A DNA stretch of 64,000 nucleotides from Antedon mediterranea (GCF_964355755.1 NC_092678.1:12992922-13056921), one strand, 5' to 3'. Positions 13,001 through 25,412 are shown, counted from the stretch's first letter. The notes: generated by a model from the sequence alone, not told the origin. Program-made: numbers and translations.

Positions 13001-16000
13001 GTTCCAATTATAGTACTAAAAGTATTAAAACTGTAATTTTTTAAAATTGTAATACTATTTTAATAATTCATATGATCTGTTGTAATTTGGTTTTGTTTAT
13101 ATTTGTTAAATTGCCAAGAATAACCATAAGTGAATTTTTAAAATTGTAATACTATTTTAATAATTCATATGATCTGTTGTAATTTGGTTTTGTTTATATT
13201 TGTTAAATTGCCAAGAATAACCATAAGTGAATCATCATTCACTGTCCTTCTTAAAGGTGGCAATCCTGTTCACAAGCCAAATAAACACAAGATCTTCTAC
13301 ATAGACAAAGTCTTATTCTATGTCTTTGGGAATGGAATGGAATATCCTGACAACGCAGGACTTGAACCAAGGACAATTGGACTGGTAGCCAAGCATCAAA
13401 TCCACCAAGCCATAACTCTACTATGGTGAATTGACAAACCATAAGCATCATACACAAACCTTTTCAAACTGATGAACACGAAATATCCCTCTCGTGTCTC
13501 TTCCGTGTGACCCGACTTCTTGTCTAAAGCAGGTAGAGAAGCCAGCGTACATTTTGGGTAAGTCACTAACTGCCATCCACTCATCTTTATGGTAAGCTGC
13601 GATTGGCTGCTCAGAAGTTGCAATCAGGTACTTTTCTTCATAGACCGTTTCTTCAGCCTTCTCACTGCCTTTTCCAATAACCTGATATTGATATTGAAAT
13701 TTGATGCGAAAATTATTTTCGCGTTTGGAAAATATTTCTACCTTTGCTTTTGAAATACAACAGCGCCATCTATTTTGTACCTTCGCCACGAATATTATTG
13801 TTGTGACTGGTTTCGTAAGTACATTTTTGGAGAGATATATACTGTATCTACTAATTTAGATCAAAAAGGCATTTAAATTTATTTTAGGATTTTAAATAAA
13901 TAATGGGAACATCTTTACAAGATGTGGAATCGTTGGAAAAAAAATAATTAGCCTAGATGAGTTCCAGTTGCCTATCGTATTGTTGCCTTTCAGCCTAGCT
14001 AGGTCTGTTAGTATTAGGCTAGGCCTCTAATCGTTCTAGCCTTTGTAGGCCTAGGATTGTTTGGTCGTTTGTTGACATAATTAACACTACAGTAGGTGCG
14101 TTTATAAAATCCATATAAATAATAATATTTAATATAAATATTAAAAACCAAATATTACTATTTTATTCAATTTGAATCAAATGTAGGCCTTCGCTAGGCC
14201 TACTTTTTGTTTGATTCAAATGACAGGAATCTATTTAGATGTTATATTATAAAACAAATAATGAATGTTTTATATGCGTGTAATGGTAAAACAAATTGCA
14301 TTTGGTGAATGATGAAAGGTTATATATCCTTTATAAAACATAACCTCTCATCATTCAGCTCATGCCATTCATTTAAATTTATCAATCAATTATATACTAA
14401 AGTATCATTATTTTGCAATTTTCAAAATAACAAATTGTAAAAAACCTTGTAAAGTTCCTCATCAAACTGGCTAAGTTGGGCAACCTCCTGCATGACTTGT
14501 TTGTTCATGAAGAATGGGGTATATAGGGCCTCATAGCCCTTCTTGTAAAGAGATTGCAAGCCATGCTGAATAATAGCTTGCGACAGAAACACTGCTGGAC
14601 CCTAAAGATACAAAGTAAAAGTAAGTATTTATTTATAATATCTTTATTGATTATACAATTTTAAATAACATGCATTTTAATTTAATATTGATAAGTCTGC
14701 AGCTTTATACTCTAACTCTGACAATCATATAAAGTCTATAAAGTACATTGAGAACATGTGAGAAGTTGTTAAGTTTTGCAAATGTCAAAAGGTTATAAGA
14801 TAGGAATAAAAAACGTCCAGATCACTAGCCTGTAGGCGTTCCTATATGGGACTTGAGCTCATGTCTAGGGTTAGATTCAAGCCCAAGGAATCAGTGAGTA
14901 CTGTACAGACATATTAGTATTATTAATTGTAGTAACTGAACTGTAGAGGCATGTAGTGCAGTGTGTTGGACATTGGACTACTGAACGTAACGTTCGCCGC
15001 ATTGCTTGTAAGACACTTTACATACGTTTACTAGCTGCATTATGGGAGGACGCTTCCATACGTGTTTGATCCAAAAATGATCAATACCTTTAGATAGTAG
15101 CCTCTGCTTCCAGCCGTTACAGCGCCTTTTTCACATTCAACTCCGTCTATCATGTGGATGAGGTCAACGTGGGAGTATTTCTTTCTAGTTGATGAATCTC
15201 CAAACGTTCTTTCAACTCTATTTTCATCCTTAAAGAATAAAAAATAAACTCTTTTAATGTTTGAAATAAATCGAATTTAATATTAAGTGCAATCATCTAA
15301 AAATAATGCATTACATTAAAGCAGGGCCCAGCCAGCTCGGGCCCTCTCTAAATTTCGGAAATTGTAATCAGGGCATTCAAAATACTTTACTACAAGGTTT
15401 ATACACTTTCTTAAGAGTTCACTTCCATAACATTTGAACAGTTTTACAGGTTAAAATGTCACCGTAAAGCAAAAATAATTATATAAATGGTGTTCAATTA
15501 GAAAACAATTGTTCTTCATTTTATATATCCATGGATTTTTCCACAAAAAGAGCTTCCAAATATTATGGAAGCTCTATAAAAAGTTGATTGCAGGAGAAAT
15601 AGTTGAAAATATACTACAGGCTAGCCTATGAGTTAGTGTGGCCAATCGATTAAGACAGTGGAACCGAAATTCATAGTCATAACATTGGCAAGGGTTAGAG
15701 GCTCACTTGCTCCATGGTTCTGGTGGTAGAACAAGTCTTCTTGGAAAAGGACTATAAACCGTAGGTCCAGTGTACATCTGGCTCATGTGCACTTTAAAGA
15801 ACCTAGTACATCTTTCGAGACGAGTAGGGGGTTACCCCGGTGTACTAGTTTATTCATACACACACACTGTCGTGGACAGACGTATTAGCGCCATTGGCTA
15901 CCGATGACATAATGGGATCCTTAGTGGAGCAGTAGCCTTTAACTATGAAGTTTGCTCCTTAAAAATAGAAGAAGAAGAAATAACCAATCAGATGGCAACA

Positions 16001-19000
16001 CTTTAAAACATGTGGTATATAATATCCAATCATACCTCATCATTGCTGACAGGCACAGAGTCATGCACAAAGTTGCCAATTTCCCACAGACTATCTTTTC
16101 GTATCCTTTCTACCTCTATTCTATCTTCATCACACTTGACCATAGCATCGCTGATAAGTTGCCGCACTTTCTTTATTTGATTTACTGTTAAAACCTGAAT
16201 AATTAGAAAGAAATTTACAAATCTATATTTAAGATGCATGTAAATCTTGATATAAAATTAAAAACAATCTTATTTCCCACATGGGCAGATCCAAGCGTAA
16301 GAAAAGGGGTAGGGGCACAGTTTGTAATGAATTTCAAACAATCGGTGGCGAGAGCAAACCACAGTACCTACCTCCTATTGTTTACGTCGTGCTGTTTATT
16401 TTATCTAAGAGAGAAAGCCAACACAAGTGCTATTTATTGGAAATTTAGATTCCTAAATGAGATTATCTTTTATTTTTTCTTTTATTTGACTGAGGTAAAA
16501 TAAAAGTGAAATAAAAAATAGCAAGCAGCTACTACTCTTTTTTCTATCTGTTGCTTTTGTACTGTACAGTATAGTTTGTGTTTTTATATGAAGACATATT
16601 TGCATCATGATGCATTGTTACCTGTACCTTAAGTATATCATCTGACAGAGAATCCAATTTTGCCACCACATCTTCAGGGATGGCTGAATCATCACCTACA
16701 GGCTCTTTTTTCTGAATAATAAAAAAAAGGTAAATTCGTAATATACTGTACGTACCGTATAGTAGTACAGTAAGCCCTGGAGGAGAAAAGGGAACCTTGA
16801 CATTTCTCAAGTGTGATTTAGTTGCTTCTAAAGATACAGATGGTGTTTGTATCAGCTTGATACCAGCAATACAAACTAATCCAAGTAACTAAAGCTTTGT
16901 CTATACTATCATCAAACTAGTTTGACAAAAAAGTGTGATGTACCCAAATAATGGTAGTGATATTCCCAAATATGGTAGTGATATGACATCATCATGTCCA
17001 TATATGGGCATATTCACATTTATTCATAAAGTTTGATAGTATAGACAGAGCTTAATGGTATGGATGTAAAACTAGGGGCTATCTGAGAGTCATGTACGGA
17101 AGAAGAAATGAAATAATACCAACATTTTAACATACAGAATTTAAATACAAATCATGTTTTCCTTGACAAACATGGTAAAATCTCTCTAACTGGGGTTACA
17201 TTTTCTGGCCCCTGTCAGTGGTTGAGTCTATGAAAAATAATTTTTCATTGAGTTGTTTTATAAACATCACTTTCAGTCTACCAGACTTTACTATGTGCAC
17301 AGTATTGTTGAAAACTCTTTATGCAAAGGATGTCTTTTATCAGCCAATTATCAACTTTCTTATAACACAATCATAAACACATATCATCTAAAGTTAATTA
17401 AGGTTATGGTTTTTTTTGGCCATTTCCGCAACACTATTCAGTTTATTGTATGAGTCTGATATAAAGACTATCAGTAATGTTGTATGACGCCTACACCATA
17501 CTACTAGGTACATTTTGAGTTAAGGTTGGTTAATTCTTAAATGTAATAATAAGGCCTAGGCCTACATTACCTTCATTTTTTCGCCAATTATTTTACTACA
17601 TAGATTCTTTTGCTTGTTCCAGTTGTCTGCCTGGTAACGAACTAAAAAAGAATAACAAATTATAAGGCCAGTGAGTGAGTGGTGGCAATATGTCAATTGG
17701 CAGATCTATCGCAAAATGTATAAAGGCCAATTTACACAGAACGCGGAGCGGACGGGCGAATCTGTTCAAGGATAAAAAGATTCAATTTTGTGAAAATACT
17801 GCACGGTAAATGTGGATTCTGGCCAAACAACGACATGATTGATTTAACGTCATCAATGAACATTTTGTTTGCGCAAGTCCGTCAAGTCCAACATGACAAT
17901 AAATACCACAGTAAGTGCAGCGGCAGTAGGCCTAGCCTAGTTTCGGAACTTCTTATTACTGTATTCAGAATACGAAAAACGTCGTGGTTAGGATTCCGGC
18001 ACTGGAACTCAACTGCCCACCGTTAGGGAATCCGACAAACGCATGCCCAGAGCGAAGTAATTATAGCTTGCACTAGTGCCACAGACCGCGCATGTCACCA
18101 CACCACACCACCAAGAGTCCGAGTGTTACAACTAGGGATTTACTGTAGCCTAGTTAATCGTCGCGCGGGAGAGAGAGCGATGGATGAAACTTGGCCTAGG
18201 CCATACATGAATTAATAATTAAAATACGACTACGCTACGCATTAAAATAATTATTATGATATTGATAAGAATCAGTGCGCGGCAGCTGCTGTCAATTAAA
18301 TCAACTTGGTTGTATACGATTGCATGTTATGTACAGTATAATGCGTTTTATGAAATATTTTATTTTGTACTTGGAAAATCATAAAACTAGTCATGTAAAT
18401 TATAATTATTCATAATTCTACAAACTTTATATATAAAGCTGGAGGCATCGAGGCTAGTTCGCCGTCGCGCAGCTATTAAATGATCCATCGTTGTTAGTCT
18501 GGTAGAGTATAGAGTCGCTGATTACCTCGCTCTGGGCATGCGCAATAGCGTGTCGGATTCCCTAACGCTGGGCAGTTGAGTTCCGGTGCCGGAATCATAG
18601 ATTCCAACTGTCCCGCTTTCGGCGGGATTGTCCCGCTTTTTGATGTTGTGTCCTGCTGTCCCGCCCGACCCCTGAATTGTCCCACTTTCAAAATATTTAA
18701 TAAGTAAACAAAAATAACGAAACAATATTTTTGGAAACTACGATTAAAAGACGATACGCCTTTATATTTCATAACCAATCAAATATGAACGAGTACGATT
18801 GTTCCTTATCTGCAGTCATAACTCACTTGCATCGCATCATAGTCCATGCTCGCATGTAAGACGTCGGTGGTCCAGGTAGAAGGGAACCCAGCCGACTCTA
18901 CGCGCGCTAAGACAAAAATGTACATGTAACGGCAGGGAGATCTGTAGTATTGTGGTACATTCTACTTACGACAAGCTGCAGAGCCGGCCCAGCCTGGTGT

Positions 19001-20913
19001 CTGTGACTTACCACAACAACCGTTCGGCTCGCACGATAAATACACGTGGTGATTTTTACAAGAGGGGTATAGTGCGTGTACATTAAATGGAATTTCCATT
19101 TTTTTGCTTTTTTGGAATGTCTGCGGAATCCTAACCACGGCGTACAAAAAACTATGACGTGACTATGAATATTTGTATAAGGATAGATGATAGTGTAAAG
19201 AAAAGATACATTTGTGACGTTATTAGTCAACAAGTCCCTCTTAAATCAAGGCCTAGCCTAAAAGCCTGTAACACACTAACTTTGGCAGGCTACTGTTGGG
19301 ATGCATACAGATACAGCAATGATGATAAGTCAGTTATAATACGTCTAGCCTAGTCCATCAGTGCCTCCTTTTAGGTGCGAAACTGCAGTGCCACGTAGGC
19401 TACGTTCGAATACAGATCACTCCGGCCGCGCTTCAATCCGGCCGCGATTCATTTCGGCCGCAGCTATGGAGCGCCCAATGAGTCTTTTACAACTGAGACA
19501 CGTTTTTTTGTAGAGAATCAAAATAAATATTTGTAATCATACAGTATATTTTTTCTCTTTCAGGATCACAACAACATCGCAAGTGTTTTAAATTAGGTCT
19601 AATGCTAAAACAAAATAATTTATGTGTTGTATCCAATTAAATGTAATAGGCTAGTATATTAATTGTAATGTGATTAATTAATGTAATTTATTGCAATGTA
19701 CCCTAGGCCTATGTCATAATTATTATTGTTATCATATATAAATTAAAATATAAAATCATTGTAAATTGGACTGTACAAAAATAATATGTTATTTCTTGAT
19801 ACAATTCCAGGTAACATTAATTACACGGATTTGATTATTTGAAATAAATTAATATTGTAAATATTGTTATTAACTATAACAAACATCAATAAAAATTGAT
19901 TATTTGAAATAAATAAATTAATATTTTACATATTGTTATTAATAACTATAATTAGTAAGTATGGGTACTGGCAAGATAAAGTGTTATAAAAATAAAGGTT
20001 TTAACAAATTTTTAATGTTAATAAATGTAAAGCTATAAAAATAAATGTACATAGAAAGAAATTAAATAGTGTTATTCAAGCATTAATTAGACGGGTATTT
20101 GATTATTATTTTATTATTGAATTTAATTAAGTTTAGTTTGAAAGAAAAAGCAGTTCCAACTTCTTTGAATGTTATTGTTAATGAAAAAAGTAAAATTGTT
20201 GCTAATAAATATTCAACTAGTTCCATTTAAATTCACCAAGAATTTGTTATAACACTGAACAGTATAGAAAACGTAGATATGGGCGCTCCATACTAACGGC
20301 CCCTTTGCACAGGAAGTCGAATTGAATAGCGGCCGGAGTGCATACCATCGCGCTAAACTGATACGGCGGCCGGAGTGATCGGCTACCCTACGTTCCACCC
20401 TACTACTACTACTAGCCTAGCTACTAGTAGTAGTACTAGGCTAGGCCTAGTAGTAGGGCCTACGCTAGTCTAACCTAGCTAGGGTCTAACTTATACTACT
20501 GTAGGCCTAATTTAAACTATCTATAGTAATATATCTAGTTATTTATAGGCCTACCTACTCTACTGATTACTATAGGCTCCCTACTAGATAGCATGCAGAC
20601 CAAGCCTAGTCCTCTAGTAAGCTACTAAGTAAAAACCTTGGCTGAGGCGGCTGTCAGCCGGATAGTATTATGTATGTAGGCCTGCACTACTAGGCTAGGC
20701 CTAGGCCTTATAGGCTGAGATAGGCCTAGGATCAGGCCGCGAACCGGGGCCGGCCATGCGTGTGCATCAGAACTTACGCTTTCGCCATTTTGTGTCGGCT
20801 TCTACAACCTTATCAACGAGAGTGGCATCTTTGTAACGTTTTGCCTGATTTGCTCGTATTTTATCGGGATTTCCTCCCTTGTCTTCACGGAATAAATCAA
20901 GATCTAAAACCAT
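10086..20913 (-). CDS. SARS1: Seryl-tRNA synthetase, cytosolic
   Basis: Class II aminoacyl-tRNA synthetase that charges tRNA-Ser (and tRNA-Sec) with serine in the cytosol. Eleven exons on the minus strand: 20913-20778, 17641-17571, 16711-16628, 16194-16036, 15228-15088, 14601-14446, 13681-13460, 12920-12791, 12136-11979, 11374-11245, 10231-10086. All junctions are GT-AG, the phases join exactly, and 510 codons plus stop result, close to human (514). The N-terminal ~150 residues form the coiled-coil tRNA-binding arm. The serine-binding TSEQP is at 271-275; motif 2 ([21 protein letters not shown]) starts at residue 301; motif 3 has ATTR around 432-435. [12 protein letters not shown] and [10 protein letters not shown] lie between. 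The C-terminus is lysine-rich ([15 protein letters not shown]), like the tail that carries the nuclear localisation signal of human SerRS. The start ATG matches the family's MVLDLDLFR. No broken residue is seen, so this is a functional housekeeping gene. Confidence 0.97.
10313..11052 (-). mobile_element. MITE family with GGTC ladder, long copy
   Basis: Lies in the last intron of SARS1. The left part has a ladder of GACC/GACCAACC units (10355-10385) beside TAGTGTTTAC; the right end is GAGTCGCGTCCATGCGGCTAAAAA. The same blocks in the opposite orientation form 24229-24790; shorter copies lie at 22860-22992 and 39615-39715. Inside, a ~118-bp segment (first copy from ~10620, second from ~10739) is duplicated in tandem; it contains ACGCATGCGTTACATGCGC. 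No ORF. Confidence 0.75.
13038..13232. repeat. 97-bp tandem duplication
   Basis: Two virtually identical copies of a 97-bp segment (13043-13139 and 13140-13232, beginning AAAATTGTAATACTATTTT). The near absence of differences means the duplication is recent. It lies in a SARS1 intron and touches no exon. Confidence 0.9.
13300..13440 (-). mobile_element. tRNA-like SINE fragment
   Basis: The minus strand reads TTATGGCTTGGTGGATTTG and, about 40 nt on, box B-like GGTTCAAGTCC, as in the head of a tRNA-derived SINE. Its sequence differs from the other SINEs in the window. It does not fold as a complete tRNA by eye, and it sits in a SARS1 intron. Confidence 0.5.
14307..14357. repeat. Short hairpin in SARS1 intron
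   Basis: GAATGATGAAAGGTTATA and the nearly complementary TAACCTCTCATCATTC form a stem of about 16 bp with one mismatch around a loop of ~17 nt. It looks like a tiny foldback element. Confidence 0.6.
14942..15066 (+). mobile_element. Internally deleted SINE related to 5211-5466
   Basis: Begins AGAGGCATGTAGTGCAGTGT, continues with TTGGACTACTGA, then CGCCGCATTGCTTGTAAG and ends with GGGAGGACGCTTCCATACG. These are the same blocks in the same order as the minus-strand SINE at 5211-5466, but with the box B part and some body sequence lost or changed. It lies in a SARS1 intron. Confidence 0.7.
15635..15982 (+). mobile_element. tRNA-derived SINE, copy 1 (Leu/Ser-like head)
   Basis: Shares about 230 bp with 59644-59880: the tRNA head (box A GTGGCCAATCGATTAAG, decayed relative to the other copy), GGAACCG, box B region, then a body with GGACTATAAACCGTAGGTCC and CATCTTTCGAGACGAGTAGG. 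The tail is (AGA)n near 15967-15979. It lies in a SARS1 intron in antisense orientation to the gene. Confidence 0.85.
16890..17056. mobile_element. Short MITE with ~21-bp terminal inverted repeats
   Basis: AAGCTTTGTCTATACTATCA at the left is mirrored by TGATAGTATAGACAGAGCTT at the right (one mismatch), enclosing ~125 bp without an ORF. TAA-like bases flank it on both sides. It lies in a SARS1 intron. Confidence 0.8.
17970..18600. repeat. Inverted repeat pair (~80 bp arms)
   Basis: The segment 17988-18062 (GGCACTGGAACTCAACTGCC ... GCATGCCCAGAGCGA) is repeated in inverted orientation at ~18525-18597, with a spacer of ~460 bp. A short further piece (GTGGTTAGGATTCC) near 17978 is mirrored near 19135. 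It is probably a large foldback element or two opposed copies of one MITE in SARS1 intron 1. The spacer has no ORF that I trust. Confidence 0.65.
19415..20385. mobile_element. MITE with GC-rich ends and AT-rich interior
   Basis: Ends are GATCACTCCGGCCGC (left) and GCGGCCGGAGTGATC (right), followed inward by further CGGCCG blocks and by TATGGAGCGCCCA / TGGGCGCTCCATA. The interior 19500-20250 is strongly AT-rich without an ORF. CTACGTTC occurs just outside both ends and could be an 8-bp target duplication, although it is separated from the inverted repeats by about ten bases. It lies in SARS1 intron 1. Confidence 0.75.
20400..20730. repeat. CCTAG/TAGGCCTA-rich segment
   Basis: Dense in CTACTA, CTAGGCCTAG and TAGGCCTA words on both strands, including a palindromic run around 20400-20460. 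It lies just downstream of SARS1 exon 1, in intron 1. The same words are scattered throughout the window (for example 4250-4370, 13955-14070, 17550). They may be simple low-complexity sequence or a protein-binding palindrome. Confidence 0.6.
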
Positions 20914-22859
20914 GATTTTTGTAAACAGATGATGTGCCACGAGAACACAACCGGTAAAAACAAAAACGCAGGTGTGGTGGTGGTGTGTACAATTTTAAAC
21001 AGCGCCACCAATAAAATAATATAGCTTTTCTACAAAACTTTTAAGAATTACTTGTAGTGCGACCTCAATCAAGTGTTATTTACAAAAACAAAAATTACCA
21101 CAGATTGCGTCATAGTGTATTGCATCATCATTATTTTTTTTATATAAATAATAAAACTATGTCAGAATTAACCATAATTTATATATTGATGTGTGTATCA
21201 TAATTATAAAGGCAATCTAAATTATATTATTAATAGCGAGTAAAAAAACGCAGCATCTGATTTCTGGCGCGCTGTTGCAAAAGTCACAAATTGACATTGA
21301 ATGACCGTAGGCCTACTCTTAGATTGTTCAACTTAATTTATTTTGAGAAAAATTTAAACATAATGGTAGATTTGTAGTAATTTTTTCCGTTTTAGTTTAT
21401 GGTCCCTCCAATTAATTTTCAATACCGAGCTTTCGCATCTGGACGATAGACGAAATGGGACGGTACATAGGATTAGGATACGGTTATTTATAAAATTTAT
21501 ATTATAATTAATCATATCTGCGTATGCGTATATAGGCTGTGATTTCACTTTCATTCTTATAGACTCATAAAAAAAAAAAATAAGAATCTTCGTTCGCCTC
21601 TTGTAAGGTTTTAATTAGGTGTTTTTAGTTCATCCTTTGAACTTCGCAAATCTAAGTCTTAGTCGTCCAGGCTCTAACACAGAAACTTTTCCAAAACGCC
21701 CACTAAACCCGCGTCTGCATAGTCTGCGTTACGATCTGTTAATGATCCATTCGTTTACCGTCCCGATGCGAAAGCTCCCTATTGTCGAAAAAGGACTGCG
21801 GTTCCGTTATTCATTATTTATTTATTTTTAAATTGGAAATTTTAAATAATAATATTTTTATTATTATTATATTAGTGTTTTGCCAAATACCGGTAATGAA
21901 GATTAAATGAGTGAACATTAATTGCATTAAAACAAACATTTTACAATAAGCAGATCATTGCCTTTAGGATGCCTCACATAAAATAACTTTTATAATTCCA
22001 TATTCATATATTAATACAAGTAAACAAAATTTAAAAGAAAGAAAATATCTTAAAAATTAACCTATAAGAATCAAAAAGAACAAAAAAAAAAACAATAAAA
22101 AAGAACTTAACTAAAATAATTTAAACAAATAAACAAATTATTTACAGAGTAGGTCTATATTCACCTTGGAAAATAGGACCTCGAGTGAACGAATAGCCAA
22201 TTACAATAAATAAAATAGTCAAGAAAGTAAAGAGCGTACCACCAGTAGGGCCCAACCTCACTGTTAGTTCCAAATCTACATTATTATTAGATATTTTTTT
22301 TTTGCCAACTTTTTTTGAAAAACTTACTAATATTTCTATTTTGTTTATTCAATGCGAATTAGTAGGCCTATGTTGTAAACCATTCTTCATCCACCTGAAA
22401 ATAATTCCATATAAAACAAATAATAGGCCTACCAGAAATGTGAAACTTACTTTGACCTCTAACAATTTTCTTAGAAGGTTGCACAAAACTATTCTGGTTA
22501 ACTATAAGTACCCATTATAGTGCACTAAAAAGGATGTACTGGCATTAGATAAATTATATACGGAAACCAATTTTGCAAGAAAAAAGAAACCACTAGAAAT
22601 GTTTGCTTCCTAGAAAACGGTCAATACAAAACCTTTCGAGTAAATGCATATGATAGTAACCTAACGAACGGGAACGCACCATAAATGGAAAATATTAATG
22701 TGTTTTCCATTTTAAAATGTGTCCTTTCCATGAATGTGGCCATTTTAACAAAAATTGTCAATAGAAAGTGTGCAGCAGTGAATTCCAGTACCCACGTAAC
22801 TTTTTCAAACGATTACTAGAATTTAGTTTCACAAATTGCTAGTTTTTTTTTAATGTAAG

Positions 22860-22992
22860 TTTTTAGTCGCGTGCGAACGCGACTCTACAGCTCAATATGT
22901 CAGTCGGTTGGTCGGTTGGTTGGTCGGTAAACACTAACTCAAATTTGAGCACGTGACTGCAGCCATGTATATATGGCCTGGTTTTTATTGGT
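22860..22992 (+). mobile_element. MITE of the GGTC-ladder family, short copy
   Basis: TTTTTAGTCGCGTGCGAACG starts the element and CACGTGACTGCAGCC closes it, so the ends are imperfect inverted repeats built on AGTCGCGTG. Between them are TCAGTCGGTTGGTCGG repeats and GGTAAACACTAACT. No ORF; the internal domain of the long copies is missing. Confidence 0.75.
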
Positions 22993-23098
22993 TATGTTGA
23001 AAAACGGTCAATAGAACATGGTTTATATTTTTTCTCTCTTCGTTATTATTGTCCCATTTCTTTTATTGTGTGGTGGTTTGAAATGTTTTCGCTGTTAG

Positions 23099-23230
23099 AT
23101 TAAGTGTTATGCGTTGTAATACATGTAAACTGGTATCGTGCATTAAGTGTTATGCGTTGTAATACAGGTACATTGGTATCGTGCATTAAATGTTATGCGT
23201 TGTAATACAGGTACACTGGTATCGTGCATT
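23099..23230. repeat. Three tandem 43-bp units
   Basis: Units start at 23099, 23142 and 23185 (ATTAAGTGTTATGCGTTGTA ... GGTATCGTGC) with only a few differences. Nothing similar occurs elsewhere in the window. Confidence 0.9.
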
Positions 23231-24228
23231 ATACCCATAAAAAGCTTACATTATGTTATTAATGTGCTGATTCGAAAAGAAATGTTATCTCATAAAAAAA
23301 ATAATATATGACGACTGAACGTTTGGACTAAATAGTAAAATAATCTGCCCCTCCCCCTACTTTCAAAGTCAAGTTCTAATAATCGTTTGTTTTTCCCGTG
23401 ATTGCAATCACAATTGTATAACATTAACAAGTTGCTAAAGTTATAAACTCATTCTTTTTTATTGTCTTATAGTTTTAGTTATATTCTAGTTTTTTATTTT
23501 ATTTTGTTTTTACCTTAAATAAACGAAGTGTTGTACATTGTGCTAGTGGTGTACTGGGGCAGTAAAGATACATAAAAAAAAATTGTTGGTGTGAGAAAAT
23601 TATGCCGTTAGTGGTTAGCAACGAACGCGATTATGTAATGTAAGGAGATTTTGTTTATGTTATATTGTTTGTATCGAACTGTGTGGTTTCAAATATTTCC
23701 GTAGTCACAGGTTATTTGCATCATGAGATGCATCGGATAATTGTTATCGAAGATAAGATTACATCTTTTTAATGAGAAACTTACAGGATAGGCTTAAAAT
23801 AAAAATATATATATATACAGAACAATTTAGCCGATGCGGGAATTATTGTGCAAATCGAACGTTCGTTACAAATACATGCCCAACTATCATCATCTTTTAT
23901 TTGAGTCAGCTTTCTTCCTCTTCCAGGGAGTCACAGATAAATGCCTACATTCATTGTAAATATAATAGGGGCCTACATAATGTCATCTTGTAGTAATCAG
24001 TATTGCTTCAATGTTTAGTTTCTGTTTAACTTGCAAGTAGATTCATCTGCTTATAGGTAATAGTTGTTGAGTTGATTGACATATCGTCCTACAATCGATT
24101 CCATGAAAATCGTCCACAGGACCACAAGGAGGACCTTAAAGAGTCGAAGTTATCCACCATTCGGATTTAAATCGTAAAGTAACTGCATGTCAAGCTTAGG
24201 ATTCCTGGTTCAAATCTGGATTTGGTGT

Positions 24229-24790
24229 TTTTTAGTCGTATGCAACAGCTCACTATGTCGATCGGTTGGTCGGTCTGTAAACACTAACTTGTATATGGCC
24301 GTGTCTTGATATCAGTTTCATCTAGCTAAGTCAATTTTTCAGAGTATATTCCTTATGACCAGGACTCGATGTAGTTGTTTTTCACGGTGCGCAATCAAAA
24401 ATTACGCAATCTACGCAAGATTTAAATAAATCACGTTTGTAATCATATCTTCACAAGAAAGCATGAATCACAATTAAATAAAATTTGGTACTCATACATT
24501 CAAGGTCATATTGCACCATATGACAATACAATTACGTGCGTAGCGCATATAACACATGCGTACGCGCGCTTAAAATTAAAGTACGCACTCTTTCTTTCTT
24601 TAATAATGTCATCATATTTGATTCACTTTCCAACTCAAATTTACGTTATACGAGCACGTCAAAAGTGACAGGTTACGCACGTGTATATTAAAAAAATATA
24701 AATCTTTTTAAACATTTTTAAACATGTTCAGCAATTTTGGTTGGTTGGTCGGTCGGTAAACACTAACTTGAGCAGGCGACTTCAGTCATG
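24229..24790 (+). mobile_element. MITE of the GGTC-ladder family, long copy
   Basis: Starts TTTAGTCGTATGCAACAGC and ends GAGCAGGCGACTTCAGTCATG. It has a GGTTGGTCGGT ladder near both ends (24260-24290 and 24738-24765). The middle (CACGTTTGTAATCATATC, ACACATGCGTACGCGCG, TATACGAGCACGTCAAAAGT) matches the copy at 10313-11052 in opposite orientation. No ORF. Confidence 0.75.
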
Positions 24791-25126
24791 TATATGGCCT
24801 TATTTTCATTGATCTTACAATGTATACATTCTTTAAATATTCTTCCACATACGTACCGTATATATTAATAACGCTTAAATCGACATCGCGTTTTGAATCA
24901 GTTTTATAAAGCTATTTTAAAATGTTTTTTTTTCTTCATTTTTCTTTTCCCGTTCCATTAGGATCCCTTACTAAGGAACATTCAGTGGACCTATAATCAG
25001 ATGTTTGTACAAACGTGGTGAATTTAAGTAGGCATTTATGGTCGGAAGTAAACATTATAAACTGACAAGTTTCATAATTATTCACGGAGTTACCTTACCA
25101 TTTCCTAATTGTCATTGTCTAACGCT

Positions 25127-25221
25127 ATTGGCTAGTTACAAAAAATCAACTGTGAACTCTGCTATAAAATTGAAATGAATGAAATTTATTGACTGTCTAT
25201 TGGCTGCCTACTTCTTGAAAG
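25127..25221 (+). promoter_or_regulatory. ITIH-like gene promoter and noncoding exon 1
   Basis: An inverted CCAAT box (GCTATTGGCTA, 25125-25135) and a TATA box (TATAAAA, 25163-25169) stand 30-70 bp before a short exon ending at 25221 with AAAG|GTAAGT. Transcription should start near 25195. The same elements in the same order precede the second gene at 63741. The exon has no ATG in frame with the coding part, so translation starts in exon 2 at 25741. Confidence 0.8.
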
Positions 25222-25412
25222 GTAAGTGAGATTTTATAAAATTGATTGCTATACATACTATTCTATTATCTAAATAATAGTTGGCCTACGTCGATTATTT
25301 ATATTATTATTTTATATTTTTATATTTTTAAATAGGCTTAATAATTGAGAATGCCTTTTTCAACAGTATTTAAAATATAAATTAGTGTAGTTTAAACAAA
25401 ATCCAGTCTATT

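Larger units (their letters stand above)
20914..25125. other. Intergenic region between SARS1 and the ITIH-like gene
   Basis: The two genes are divergent here, so the region should hold both promoters. Contents recognised: the terminal part of the small element also seen at 2839 (around 21159-21195), two MITE copies (22860-22992, 24229-24790), a 3 x 43-bp tandem repeat, and from ~23600 on, blocks conserved with the sequence before the second ITIH-like gene at 62905. No coding exon was found on either strand. Confidence 0.65.

Noticed and set aside
18494-18778. Minus-strand ORFs with repeated GT/SGT residues
   Set aside because: They follow a CCCGC-rich low-complexity stretch between inverted repeats in SARS1 intron 1; no recognised family and no splice structure.
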